From: an uncultured bacterium
GTDB lineage: Bacteria > Patescibacteriota > Minisyncoccia > Phycocordibacterales > UBA9973
Direction of reading: 5' to 3'
Assembly: GCA_903895055.1 (NCBI GenBank)
Contig: CAITSL010000005.1
Location: 1-29,254, forward strand
DNA length: 29,254 nucleotides
A program made the position numbers and the translations under genes. A model generated the notes under the pieces. It was not told the origin of the DNA, did not search any database, and worked only from the letters and a program-made list of their open reading frames with translations. Positions 1 through 6,828 of this stretch are shown one piece after another; the first letter of the stretch is position 1; each line of letters starts with the position of its first letter.

Positions 1-1
1 G

Positions 2-1165
2 GTTGCTTATGTTCGCAAAAGCGAAAAAAGTTTCAATAGTGAGATAGGGTTGCCTCTTACAATCCTCGGAATTCCGAATGGGTGGAACAATCCTCTTATT
101 TGGCTTTCGGATATTTTGAAAGGTCTTTGGCTTTTTGTTGCTCCTCATAAATACCCGGAATGGCTGGTGCTGGAAGTGGGCATCGGGAAACCGGGCGACA
201 TGAAAAGAACTGCTTCTTGGCTTAAAAGCGATGTGGTGATTATCACAGCCATCGGAGAAACTCCTGTGCATATCGAATTTTTTAATTCTCGGAAACAGCT
301 GGTTGAAGAAAAAGCACAGCTCGTAAAAACTTTGAAAAAAGACGGTCTTCTTATTTTGAATGCCGACGATGAAACAGTGCTCGAAATAAAAAATAAAACC
401 AAAAACAAAATTATTACTTACGGTTTTAATCCGGGAGCCGATTTGCTTGGTTCTGAAGATAGTATTTTTTATGATGAAGCTAATATTCCAAAAGGCATTA
501 TTTATAGAGTGGATGAAAATGGCAGGAGTTTGCCGGTGATTATTGAAGGGGTTTTTGGCAAAAATCATATTTATGCCTCTCTTGCCTCACTGGCTCTTTC
601 TTTTGCTTTGAAATTTAATATGTTAAATGCCGTGGAAAGACTAAAAAATTATGATGTGCCACCCGGCAGGATGCGATTACTCAGGGGTATAAATGATTCT
701 CTGATTATAGATGATACTTACAATTCTTCTCCCTATGCCTCCGAATCAGGACTTAGGACATTGGGAGAAGTAAAAAACAAAGGGCCTGCCCGCGCAGGCG
801 GGAGAAAAATCGCTGTTTTGGGAGATATGCTCGAACTGGGCAAACACACAAAAGAAGCTCATGAGAATATCGGGAAAATTGCGAAAGAAAATGTCGATAT
901 CCTTATCGTTGTCGGACAGCGAGCCAAAGATATTAAAGAGGGAGCAAAAGAAGCAGGGATGAACAGAGATAATGTTTTTGATTTTTTGAATTCAAGAGAA
1001 ACAGGAGAATTCTTAAAAACTTTTATTAAACCAAACGACCTTATTTTTATCAAAGGTTCGCAAGGAATGCGCATGGAAAGAACGGCGGAAGCGATACTGG
1101 AAGATCAAGAAAATAAATTAAAACTTCTCGTTCGACAAGACAAAGAGTGGTTGATGAAAGAATAA
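2..1165 (+). CDS. murF: UDP-N-acetylmuramoyl-tripeptide--D-alanyl-D-alanine ligase (MurF), 5'-truncated by window edge
   Basis: MurF adds D-Ala-D-Ala to the UDP-MurNAc-tripeptide in the cytoplasm, the last soluble step of peptidoglycan precursor synthesis. The frame is open from base 2 (VAYVRKSEKSFNSEIGLPLT), so the TTG at 50 is an internal codon and the true start, with the ATP P-loop, lies before the window. Visible family signatures are KSFNSEIGLPLTILG, the central ligase segment LEVGIGKPGDM, and the C-terminal domain beginning PPGRMRLL and DDTYNSSPYASESGLRTLGE, followed by VLGDMLELG. Between these, GPARAGG is encoded by a GC-rich palindrome and interrupts an otherwise conserved stretch. 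The gene ends in TAA just before a hairpin terminator. The identification is firm; only the N-terminal end is unknown. Confidence 0.93.
   Translation, partial: VAYVRKSEKSFNSEIGLPLTILGIPNGWNNPLIWLSDILKGLWLFVAPHKYPEWLVLEVGIGKPGDMKRTASWLKSDVVIITAIGETPVHIEFFNSRKQLVEEKAQLVKTLKKDGLLILNADDETVLEIKNKTKNKIITYGFNPGADLLGSEDSIFYDEANIPKGIIYRVDENGRSLPVIIEGVFGKNHIYASLASLALSFALKFNMLNAVERLKNYDVPPGRMRLLRGINDSLIIDDTYNSSPYASESGLRTLGEVKNKGPARAGGRKIAVLGDMLELGKHTKEAHENIGKIAKENVDILIVVGQRAKDIKEGAKEAGMNRDNVFDFLNSRETGEFLKTFIKPNDLIFIKGSQGMRMERTAEAILEDQENKLKLLVRQDKEWLMKE
784..799. repeat. GC-rich palindrome inserted in frame in murF
   Basis: Perfect inverted repeat GCCTGC/GCAGGC with a 4-nt loop (CCGC). It encodes PARAG within the extra GPARAGG segment of MurF, just before the conserved VLGDMLELG strand. 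It is far more GC-rich than the surrounding gene. It resembles the short palindromic repeats scattered through Patescibacteria genomes. Confidence 0.6.
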
Positions 1166-1169
1166 AAAA

Positions 1170-1197
1170 ACCAGAGACAAAAGCTCTGGTCTTTCAA
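1170..1197. terminator. Bidirectional intrinsic terminator after murF
   Basis: Stem ACCAGAG (1170-1176) with CTCTGGT (1184-1190) and a 7-nt loop. An A-run precedes it on the plus strand, which becomes seven T after the stem on the minus strand, so it is a classical terminator for the minus-strand transcript that starts near 1450. On the plus strand it is followed only by a weaker T-rich stretch, and it would close murF. Confidence 0.7.
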
Positions 1198-1211
1198 TAT
1201 TTTTAGATTAT

Positions 1212-1358
1212 TTAGGTTAAATCTGCCCCATCTTTTTCCCACTGGGCATCCTTTGAAGGCTTTTTTAAAAAAGCCATTAAACTTCCGAAAATTTTTTCGG
1301 AATGTGCCATTAGCAGTAAAACTACCAAAATGGCAGTGATCCAACACATTTTTTCCAT
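1212..1358 (-). CDS. Small single-span membrane protein (48 aa), unknown function
   Basis: Reading from ATG at 1358 gives MEKMCWITAILVVLLLMAHS and then a cytoplasmic-like tail ending in KDGADLT before TAA. Residues 5-16 are a strongly hydrophobic segment and the tail is charged (KKPSKDAQWEKDGAD), which suits a small single-span membrane protein. A second in-frame ATG lies at 1349. The gene sits between a minus-strand promoter at 1457-1484 and a minus-strand terminator at 1170-1190, so it fills its own transcript with a leader of about 90 nt. I do not recognise a family. The alternative is that this RNA is non-coding; the hydrophobicity pattern and the clean promoter-to-terminator fit favour a gene. 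Confidence 0.45.
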   Translation of the reverse strand: MEKMCWITAILVVLLLMAHSEKIFGSLMAFLKKPSKDAQWEKDGADLT

Positions 1359-1456
1359 ATAGCATTTGATTTACAAGGTGGTCTTTATCTCCGTCAAGAA
1401 ACAAAGATAACCCAATAAACCAAAGCTAAAAATATCAAAAAACCAACTTCATTAAA

Positions 1457-1484
1457 ATGATAGCATACTTATCAAAAAAATCAA
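1457..1484 (-). promoter_or_regulatory. Minus-strand sigma-70-type promoter for the 48-aa gene
   Basis: Read on the minus strand: -35 TTGATT (1479-1484), 16-nt spacer ending in the extended -10 bases TGC, and -10 TATCAT (1457-1462). Transcription would begin near 1450 and run to the terminator at 1170-1190, giving a transcript of about 280 nt. Confidence 0.5.
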
Positions 1485-1519
1485 GCTGTGAGCCACAATA
1501 ATTTGCTTTGCGCGATTTG

Positions 1520-1591
1520 TGACCTCACCGGGAATCGCACCCGAATTCCAAGCTTGAGAAGCTTGTGTCCTAACTGTTAGACGATGAGGCC
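1520..1591 (-). tRNA. tRNA-Glu (anticodon CUC)
   Basis: The minus strand folds into a full cloverleaf of 72 nt. The acceptor is GGCCTCA with TGAGGTC (one G-U pair), the D stem GTC/GAC, the anticodon stem CAAGC/GCTTG with loop TTCTCAA (anticodon CTC), the variable loop GAAT and the T stem TCGGG/CCCGG. The 3' CCA is not encoded; discriminator A is followed by CA. Two normally conserved tertiary bases differ: the D loop reads TAACAGTTAG, so position 18 is A, and the T loop reads TGCGATT, so position 55 is G. The canonical G18-pseudouridine55 pair is therefore altered on both sides. Helices are intact, which argues against decay. Confidence 0.9.
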
Positions 1592-1599
1592 ATCTGAAA

Positions 1600-1608
1600 A
1601 ATATATCA
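1600..1608 (-). promoter_or_regulatory. Extended -10 promoter of tRNA-Glu
   Basis: Minus-strand TGATATATT, an extended -10 element 8 nt before the first base of the tRNA. Transcription would begin almost at the mature 5' end. No good -35 is seen. Confidence 0.5.
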
Positions 1609-1625
1609 TTTTTCCATTTAAAATC

Positions 1626-1666
1626 AAAAAAAGAAGCGCGAATCTATGATGTTTAGATTCGCGCTT
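1626..1666 (-). terminator. Strong intrinsic terminator after the 77-aa gene
   Basis: A perfect 13-bp stem, 1634-1646 with 1654-1666 (AAGCGCGAATCTA and its complement), with a 7-nt loop. On the minus strand it is followed by TTCTTTTTTT. It separates the small minus-strand gene at 1691-1924 from tRNA-Glu downstream. Confidence 0.85.
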
Positions 1667-1690
1667 TCATTAACTCAAAACATCAATAAT

Positions 1691-1924
1691 TTAGATGAAT
1701 GCGCATTGACCGTAGCCGGTATTCCACGTTAACTTTTTCTTTCCCCTCGCCCAAATTTGATGTTTTTGCTTTCTCCCGACCACTTTATCCCGTTTCCATC
1801 CGTCAGCAATTAGCTGATTCTCAGTGACAAAGTCACCATGCTTAATTTTTGGTTCTCCGATGTTCTTTGTGCCAGTTTGGCCTACTTTGTCTTCCATTTC
1901 AGCTTTTGTAGTTTTTTTTGCCAT
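1691..1924 (-). CDS. Small lysine-rich hypothetical protein (77 aa)
   Basis: The protein starts MAKKTTKAEMEDKVGQTG and ends LTWNTGYGQCAFI. It is basic (many Lys/Arg), with a tryptophan- and glycine-containing C-terminal half (ADGWKRDKVVGRKQKHQIWA) and no membrane segment or signal peptide. I do not recognise a family. Support for a real gene comes from its setting: a TTGACA-16-TATAAT promoter upstream, a leader of about 47 nt with a purine-rich AAAGAGAA just before the ATG, and a strong terminator 25 nt after the stop. The charge and size would suit a nucleic-acid-associated protein, but that is only a guess. Confidence 0.65.
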   Translation of the reverse strand: MAKKTTKAEMEDKVGQTGTKNIGEPKIKHGDFVTENQLIADGWKRDKVVGRKQKHQIWARGKKKLTWNTGYGQCAFI

Positions 1925-1977
1925 TTCTCTTTGGTTTTTGAAAAGTTAAAGGACTAAGTGAATTATAATTTACCTTC

Positions 1978-2005
1978 ATTATACACCCAAAAATTGTTTT
2001 GTCAA
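1978..2005 (-). promoter_or_regulatory. Consensus promoter of the 77-aa gene
   Basis: Minus strand: -35 TTGACA (2000-2005), 16-nt spacer, -10 TATAAT (1978-1983), which is full consensus. The -35 overlaps the stop codon of rmuC. The predicted start near 1971 leaves a leader of about 47 nt, unlike the leaderless starts of most neighbours. A second TATAAT at 1962-1967 lies inside that leader. Confidence 0.75.
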
Positions 2006-3051
2006 TCTTCAATCTTTGGTTTGTCCAATTCGAGTGCGGAAAGTTCCGGAGAGGATCCGGCAATACGCAAAATATCTTTATCTATTTTTTTTAACTCTTT
2101 GTTTGAAGTATTGTAATGATTTATGACTGTGCCGAGCGCGCTCCCGAGTTTAGTATGATATTCATCATACGATTTCAAATGTTTTCCCAAGTCTCCGACT
2201 TTTTTGATTATTTCTTTGGCGGATTCTTCTATTTGCATCGCTTTCAATCCTTGGAGCACGGTTTGTAAATAGGCGAGGAATGAAGTAGGGGAAGTGATGA
2301 TAACTTTATATTTCCCGGCGGCGCGCTGGATCAAATTCTCCGCATTTTCTTCTACTGAACCGACTTTGTTTATCAGAAGGTCGTAATAGATCGCCTCATG
2401 AGGAATAAACATAAATGCAAAATCAGTGGTGCCTTGGGCGGGCTGGATATATTTAGCCGTTTCGGTAATGCGATTTTTTAAATCATTTACGAAAACAGTT
2501 TCTAGCCGTTTTTTTTCGGCCGGATTTCTTTCTTCCACCATTTTATTATAATTCTCCAGAGAAAATTTTGAATCGATCGGGATAATTTTATCTTTGACAA
2601 AAACTACCGCATCCACGATGTTGCCGTCAGGAAAGGCATATTGCATCTGATAGGATCCGGGTGGAAGGACATTTTTTAAAACTGTTTCCAAGTAATATTC
2701 CCCGAGGATCCCGCGCTGTTTTGGATTCTTTAAGATATCCTGCAGGCTTTGCAATTGATCGGCAAAAGAAATTACTTGTTTGTTGGTCTCATCCAGCCTT
2801 GTCAATTTTTCGGTCACATCGCGAATTATTTTATTTGATTCGGAAGAATGGAATTGCAAACTCTCATTCATCTCTTTATGCGACTGGCCGATTTTATTAT
2901 CTACGGTTCTGGAGAGTTCGTTTAATTGGGTAAGAATAAGTTGCAAGCCGGTGTCATTTTTCTCACCGTTTTCCTTCTTCTTGCCAAATAGAAAATAGGC
3001 GATTATCCCTCCCACCAAAATTCCTATAACAATCCATAAAATATTTTGCAT
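2002..3051 (-). CDS. rmuC: DNA recombination protein RmuC
   Basis: RmuC family proteins are membrane-anchored coiled-coil proteins with a nuclease-like core; E. coli RmuC limits recombination at inverted repeats. Residues 4-22 form one N-terminal membrane span (ILWIVIGILVGGIIAYFLFG) followed by KKK, a positive-inside anchor. Residues about 30-105 are a charged, heptad-like coiled coil. The RmuC core follows from about residue 110, with GILGEYYLETVLKNVLP, IDSKFSLENY and FMFIPHEAIY. The length (349 aa) is normal for the shorter members. It starts 5 nt after the upstream exonuclease gene ends and is surely co-transcribed with it, pairing two DNA-processing proteins. It ends in TGA, evidence for UGA as stop. 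Confidence 0.93.
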   Translation of the reverse strand: MQNILWIVIGILVGGIIAYFLFGKKKENGEKNDTGLQLILTQLNELSRTVDNKIGQSHKEMNESLQFHSSESNKIIRDVTEKLTRLDETNKQVISFADQLQSLQDILKNPKQRGILGEYYLETVLKNVLPPGSYQMQYAFPDGNIVDAVVFVKDKIIPIDSKFSLENYNKMVEERNPAEKKRLETVFVNDLKNRITETAKYIQPAQGTTDFAFMFIPHEAIYYDLLINKVGSVEENAENLIQRAAGKYKVIITSPTSFLAYLQTVLQGLKAMQIEESAKEIIKKVGDLGKHLKSYDEYHTKLGSALGTVINHYNTSNKELKKIDKDILRIAGSSPELSALELDKPKIED

Positions 3052-3056
3052 AAAAT

Positions 3057-3794
3057 TTATTTATTTAAATAATGTTTCAACGTGTATATCCAATCTTCGT
3101 CTATCTGATCGCTCTCAAGTTTTTGAGCCAGCAACCATTCCAAATATCTCGGATCAATTTTTGCGACTTCTGCCAATTCTTTGCCGTTGTATTTTCCAAA
3201 ATTGATATATTTGAATAACGTCGGATGCGAAGAAATCTCGATCATTTTTGCGATTGCTTCATTTTCATCAAAATTATTTTCCTCTATTACTTTTGTCTTC
3301 AATCGCTCATATAATTTCTCCAGTACAAGCACATCACCCATGGCGTCATGAGCTTCCGCTTCCACTTCCAGCTCGAGCAAATAGCGCAGATATTGCAAAT
3401 TGTATTTTCCGATTTTCCCGTCCGGATCAAGATATCGCGCCAGCCGCAGGGTACAGATGAATTTTTTGGGAGCAACTCCTTCTTTCCCAAGCATGGCGAT
3501 ATCAAAAATGGCGTTATGAGCCACTACCACGCTATTTTCATTTTCAAAAAGTTCTTTTATTTTTTTAAAATCGGGACTTTTAGAAAAAACTGGCATCTCG
3601 GCGACCATTTTATTGGTAATGTGATGGATAGCGGAAGTTTCAGGGGGAATCTTGATTTCTGGTTTATACAAAGCGCAAAAAGTCTCGGCATCTACCCCGC
3701 CTTTTTCGGGGTAAATCTTATAGGCAAGCTGACACAAGAAATCATTCTCGGTATTGCCTGTCGTTTCCGTATCAAAAAAGATAATCTTTTGCAT
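3057..3794 (-). CDS. DEDDh 3'-5' exonuclease (exodeoxyribonuclease X / DnaQ-like)
   Basis: The N-terminal RNase T/DnaQ fold is clear: ExoI FFDTETTG (D8, E10), ExoII HNAIFDIAML (D98) and ExoIII HDAMGD (H149, D154), giving the four acidic residues and the histidine of the DEDDh catalytic site. Residues about 190-232 (INFGKYNGKELAEVAKIDPRYLEWLL) are the small C-terminal domain found in ExoX-like proteins. Such enzymes trim single strands from the 3' end in repair, so transcription with rmuC makes sense. The start at 3794 is supported by an extended -10 (TGGTAAAAT) 6 nt upstream, which predicts a leaderless mRNA. Whether it is ExoX or another DnaQ paralogue cannot be settled here; a polymerase III epsilon role is less likely given the C-terminal domain. 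Confidence 0.88.
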   Translation of the reverse strand: MQKIIFFDTETTGNTENDFLCQLAYKIYPEKGGVDAETFCALYKPEIKIPPETSAIHHITNKMVAEMPVFSKSPDFKKIKELFENENSVVVAHNAIFDIAMLGKEGVAPKKFICTLRLARYLDPDGKIGKYNLQYLRYLLELEVEAEAHDAMGDVLVLEKLYERLKTKVIEENNFDENEAIAKMIEISSHPTLFKYINFGKYNGKELAEVAKIDPRYLEWLLAQKLESDQIDEDWIYTLKHYLNK

Positions 3795-3800
3795 CTTTCT

Positions 3801-3823
3801 ATTTTACCATATTTTGGTATAAT
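3801..3823. promoter_or_regulatory. Back-to-back leaderless promoters for the exonuclease and yqeY
   Basis: The minus-strand element TGGTAAAAT (3801-3809) lies 6 nt from the exonuclease ATG. The plus-strand element TGGTATAAT (3815-3823) lies 6 nt from the yqeY ATG at 3830. The two are mirror images separated by 5 bp, and the whole intergenic region is 35 bp. No -35 hexamer fits without entering the opposite coding region. Confidence 0.75.
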
Positions 3824-3829
3824 GTACCT

Positions 3830-4279
3830 ATGCTTCACGAACAAATAAAAAATAAAATAAAAGAAGCGATGCTTGCCAAAGATGCGCTTCAATTAAAAGC
3901 TTTGCGCGCGATGGTAGCCGCTTTTACCAATGAACTAGTTGCCAAAAATAAGAAACCAAATGAAATACTTTCCGACGAAGAAGCCTTGATGGTTATCACT
4001 CGTCTTGCCAAGCAAAGAAAAGATTCCATTGAGCAATTTAGAAAAGGGAATAGGGAAGATTTGGTAAAAGAAGAACAGGATGAACTCGAGCTCTTGGAGG
4101 CTTATTTGCCCAAAATGATGGAGCGTAGTGAAGTGGAAAAAATTGCTTTGTCAAAAAAACTAGAACTTAGCATAAATGACGTAAAAGAAAAAGGGAAACT
4201 GATGTCGGTTATTATGAAAGATTTAAAAGGTAAAGCAGATGGCCTGGTGGTGAAAGAAGTAGTAGATGCCTTGTTTTAA
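3830..4279 (+). CDS. yqeY: GatB/YqeY domain protein
   Basis: A 149-aa stand-alone YqeY protein, homologous to the helical tail domain of GatB that contacts tRNA. Family features are the start LHEQIKNKIKEAMLAKDALQ, the segment LRAMVAAF, EEALMVITRLAKQRKDSIEQF and the end LKGKADGLVVKEVVDAL. The cellular role of free YqeY is not well defined; an aminoacyl-tRNA-related function is inferred from the shared fold. gatB itself lies 2.6 kb downstream on the same strand. The start is fixed by TGGTATAAT 6 nt upstream. It leads a plus-strand run with dedA, the MYG1-like gene and obgE, with gaps of 13 nt or less. Confidence 0.92.
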   Translation: MLHEQIKNKIKEAMLAKDALQLKALRAMVAAFTNELVAKNKKPNEILSDEEALMVITRLAKQRKDSIEQFRKGNREDLVKEEQDELELLEAYLPKMMERSEVEKIALSKKLELSINDVKEKGKLMSVIMKDLKGKADGLVVKEVVDALF

Positions 4280-4291
4280 AATTATATTTGT

Positions 4292-4897
4292 ATGCACACA
4301 GTAAAACTTTTAACTATCTTAGTAGAGCATCACCAAGTCTTGGCTTATGTCCTGATTTTTTTTGGACTAGTCTTTGAAGGGGAAATATTTTTAATAGCTT
4401 CAGGCATTCTGGTAAGCTTGGGAGCTTTAGACCTTCCATTTTTACTCATTTTTGTTTATGGCGGAGCGCTGATCAAGACTTTTTTGGGATATTATATCGG
4501 TACTTTAGTACACAAGAAGTGGCATAACACAAAATTATTGAAACATATGGAAAAAAGAATTTTCAATATTACACCCCGTTTTAAACAAAAACCATTTTGG
4601 TCAATTTTTATTTCAAAATTTATTATGGGATTCAACCATATTGTAATTATTTTTTCCGGCTATCAAAAAATAGATTATAGAAAATATTTGAAGGCAGAGA
4701 TATGTTCTACGATTATTTGGGCGCCCCTACTGCTCTCTTTAGGATATTTTTTCGGTTTTACCGCACTCAACGTAAGTCGTGAAATTTGGAGATTTTCTTT
4801 AGTAGTGTTGATTTTTGTGATAGGATATATCCTCTTTGATAAATTTATTGGCTGGCTTTACGAGCTTTTTGAAGAATTTTATGACGAACCAAAATAA
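4292..4897 (+). CDS. DedA-family integral membrane protein
   Basis: A 201-aa polytopic protein with about five hydrophobic segments (roughly residues 15-37, 42-68, 104-124, 138-158 and 166-186). The start of the fold, FFGLVFEGEIFLIASGILVSLGAL, matches the DedA pattern in which acidic residues sit inside the first membrane region, and KFIMGFNHIVIIFSGYQKIDYRKYL matches the conserved region with a basic residue before the re-entrant part. DedA proteins are thought to act as lipid or proton-coupled transporters, several of them undecaprenyl-phosphate flippases; that would suit the cell-wall genes in this window but is not shown. It starts 12 nt after yqeY and overlaps the next gene by 17 nt. Confidence 0.85.
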   Translation: MHTVKLLTILVEHHQVLAYVLIFFGLVFEGEIFLIASGILVSLGALDLPFLLIFVYGGALIKTFLGYYIGTLVHKKWHNTKLLKHMEKRIFNITPRFKQKPFWSIFISKFIMGFNHIVIIFSGYQKIDYRKYLKAEICSTIIWAPLLLSLGYFFGFTALNVSREIWRFSLVVLIFVIGYILFDKFIGWLYELFEEFYDEPK

Positions 4898-5786
4898 AAA
4901 ACTGATAACACATAATGGATCCTTTCATACGGATGATATTTTTGCTTGCGCAACTCTAATCCTAATACTTGAGAAAAAAGGTGAACACTTAGAAATAATT
5001 CGTACTCGTGATGAGGAAATCATAAAAAATGGAGATTATGTTTTTGATGTGGGAGGAGTTTATGACCTAAAGAAAAATCGCTTTGATCATCATCAAAAAG
5101 GTGGGGCAGGTAAACGCGAAAATGGCATAGAATATTCTTCTTTTGGATTGGTCTGGGAAAAATTTGGAGAAGAAATCTCCGGTTCCAAAAGAGCGAAAGA
5201 AATGATTGAAAAAAAATTAGTCGAGCCTATCGATGCTTTCGACAATGGGCTCAATTTAGTTGAACTAAAACACGAAATCACGCCTTATCTGATAGAGCAC
5301 ATGTTTCTTTCAATGCATCCATCTTGGCGTGAAGATAAATCAAAAATGGATGAAATCTTTCAAAAGAGTGTGGTAATTGCAAAAGAAATTTTAAAACGAG
5401 AAATAATTCAGACAAGAGATACGCTTTTGGCTGAAGCAGACTTAATAAAAATTTACGAAAGCACCGTAGATAAGAGAATTATCATGCTTGATAAAAAATA
5501 TCCTTATGAAGAAATTTTAAATCGTTTTAAGGAGCCCGTCTATGTTGTTTTTCAAAGAGGAGATGAATCAAAGTTTTGGGAAGCGGAAGCGGTCAGAGAT
5601 AATTTCAGGTCTTTTGTGAATCGAAAGAATTTTCCCAAAGCCTGGGCGGGGTTGCGGGAAGAAGAGCTTCAAAAAGTTTCAGGAGTTCCGGACGCTATTT
5701 TTTGCCATAAGGGCTTATTTATGGTAGTAGCAAAATCAAAAGAAGGAGCGATAAAATTAGCAGAGCTTGCTTTACAAACTTTATAA
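4881..5786 (+). CDS. MYG1-like (UPF0160) metal-dependent hydrolase
   Basis: A 301-aa protein of the MYG1 family, related to DHH phosphoesterases and reported in eukaryotes to be a 3'-5' RNA exonuclease. Diagnostic residues are THNGSFHTDD (residues 10-19), DYVFDVGGVYD and FDHHQKGGAG, the His/Asp motifs that would bind metal. The C-terminal half has the typical VFQRGDES, FPKAWAGLREEEL and FCHKGLFMVV segments. I take ATG 4881 as the start because the domain begins at once; an upstream in-frame ATG at 4836 would only add residues over dedA. The overlap of 17 nt with dedA implies translational coupling. The bacterial substrate is unknown. Confidence 0.88.
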   Translation: MTNQNKKLITHNGSFHTDDIFACATLILILEKKGEHLEIIRTRDEEIIKNGDYVFDVGGVYDLKKNRFDHHQKGGAGKRENGIEYSSFGLVWEKFGEEISGSKRAKEMIEKKLVEPIDAFDNGLNLVELKHEITPYLIEHMFLSMHPSWREDKSKMDEIFQKSVVIAKEILKREIIQTRDTLLAEADLIKIYESTVDKRIIMLDKKYPYEEILNRFKEPVYVVFQRGDESKFWEAEAVRDNFRSFVNRKNFPKAWAGLREEELQKVSGVPDAIFCHKGLFMVVAKSKEGAIKLAELALQTL

Positions 5787-5799
5787 CTTTTAACTAATT

Positions 5800-6819
5800 A
5801 TGGCATTTATAGATGAAATAAAAATATATGCAGAAGCAGGGCGTGGCGGCGACGGCGTAGTGCGTTGGCGGAAAGAAAAATTTGTGCCCAAAGGTGGGCC
5901 GGCTGGTGGCGACGGAGGACGTGGTGGAGATTTTTACGTTATTGCGGTGCGAGATGTGGGAATTCTGGCTCAATATAAATCAAAAAAGGAATTTTGTGCT
6001 CTTCGCGGAGAAGATGGAGGTAAGAAAAGTCTTCATGGAGGAAATGGAGAAGATTTAGTTTTAGAATTACCGATCGGATCAATCATTACAAATTTAGAAA
6101 CTGAAGAAAAATGGCAACTCCTAGAAGATGGGCAAAAAATAATGTTGCTCAAAGGTGGTTATGGTGGCTATGGCAACGAACATTTTAAAAGTTCCACGAA
6201 CGTTACTCCTTTGCAGTCACGAGAGGGGCAAGAGGGTGAAAAAGCAAATTTCCATATAGAACTTGAACTTTTTGCGGACATTGGACTGGTGGGGCTTCCT
6301 AATGCCGGTAAATCATCGCTATTGAATGTTCTGACTAATGCCGACGCTAAAGTGGCGGATTATGCTTTCACGACCCTAGATCCAAATCTAGGAGCTTTTT
6401 ATGGATATATCATTGCCGATATTCCGGGAGTTATCGAAGGAGCGTCGGAAGGAAAGGGCTTGGGAGTAAAATTTTTACGTCATATTAAAAGGACAAAAAT
6501 GTTGGCGCATTTAATTTCTTTTGAAAATCAAAATTTAATGAAAGTTTACAAAGAAATTCGCAAAGAACTTGAAACTTATGATAAAAAAAATAATTTGGGC
6601 GAAGAAGGTCTTTCCAAAAAAGAAGAAATAATTATTTTGACGAAATCAGATGTGATTATGGAAGACCCTTCGGCTTCGCTCAGGGCGATTGATTTCATCA
6701 ATCGAAAGAAAAAAGAATTTGAAAAATTAGGAGAAAAAGTTTTTGTTCTATCTTTATACGATGACAATTCAGTAAAAAAATTCAGAGACGAATTGGTTAA
6801 AATTTTAAAGAAAAAATAA
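5800..6819 (+). CDS. obgE: GTPase ObgE/CgtA, ribosome assembly
   Basis: Obg is an essential GTPase of 50S assembly. The glycine-rich N-terminal Obg domain spans about residues 1-158 (GRGGDGVVRWRKEKFVPKGG, GGDGGRGGDF). The G domain follows: G1 GLPNAGKSS (about 165-173), switch I ending in FTTLDPNLG, G3 DIPGVIEGA, G4 as TKSD and the G5 region VLSLYDD. At 339 aa it is normal, though it lacks an extended C-terminal domain. Residues about 289-296 (DPSASLRA) are encoded by a palindromic repeat directly after G4. The gene follows the MYG1-like gene by 13 nt and has no Shine-Dalgarno; it is probably co-transcribed from the yqeY promoter. Confidence 0.95.
   Translation: MAFIDEIKIYAEAGRGGDGVVRWRKEKFVPKGGPAGGDGGRGGDFYVIAVRDVGILAQYKSKKEFCALRGEDGGKKSLHGGNGEDLVLELPIGSIITNLETEEKWQLLEDGQKIMLLKGGYGGYGNEHFKSSTNVTPLQSREGQEGEKANFHIELELFADIGLVGLPNAGKSSLLNVLTNADAKVADYAFTTLDPNLGAFYGYIIADIPGVIEGASEGKGLGVKFLRHIKRTKMLAHLISFENQNLMKVYKEIRKELETYDKKNNLGEEGLSKKEEIIILTKSDVIMEDPSASLRAIDFINRKKKEFEKLGEKVFVLSLYDDNSVKKFRDELVKILKKK
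6666..6685. repeat. Palindromic repeat inserted in frame in obgE
   Basis: CCCTTCGGCTTCGCTCAGGG, an imperfect palindrome of a type that recurs in many environmental bacterial genomes. Here it encodes PSASLRA just after the TKSD motif of ObgE, in a surface loop position. It is more GC-rich than the gene and keeps the frame. Confidence 0.65.
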
Positions 6820-6828
6820 AAAATATCG

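Noticed and set aside
1105..1404. 99-codon minus-strand frame after murF
   Set aside because: It starts within the later 48-aa gene's leader, has poor composition and runs through the terminator into antisense murF; the 48-aa frame fits the promoter and terminator better.
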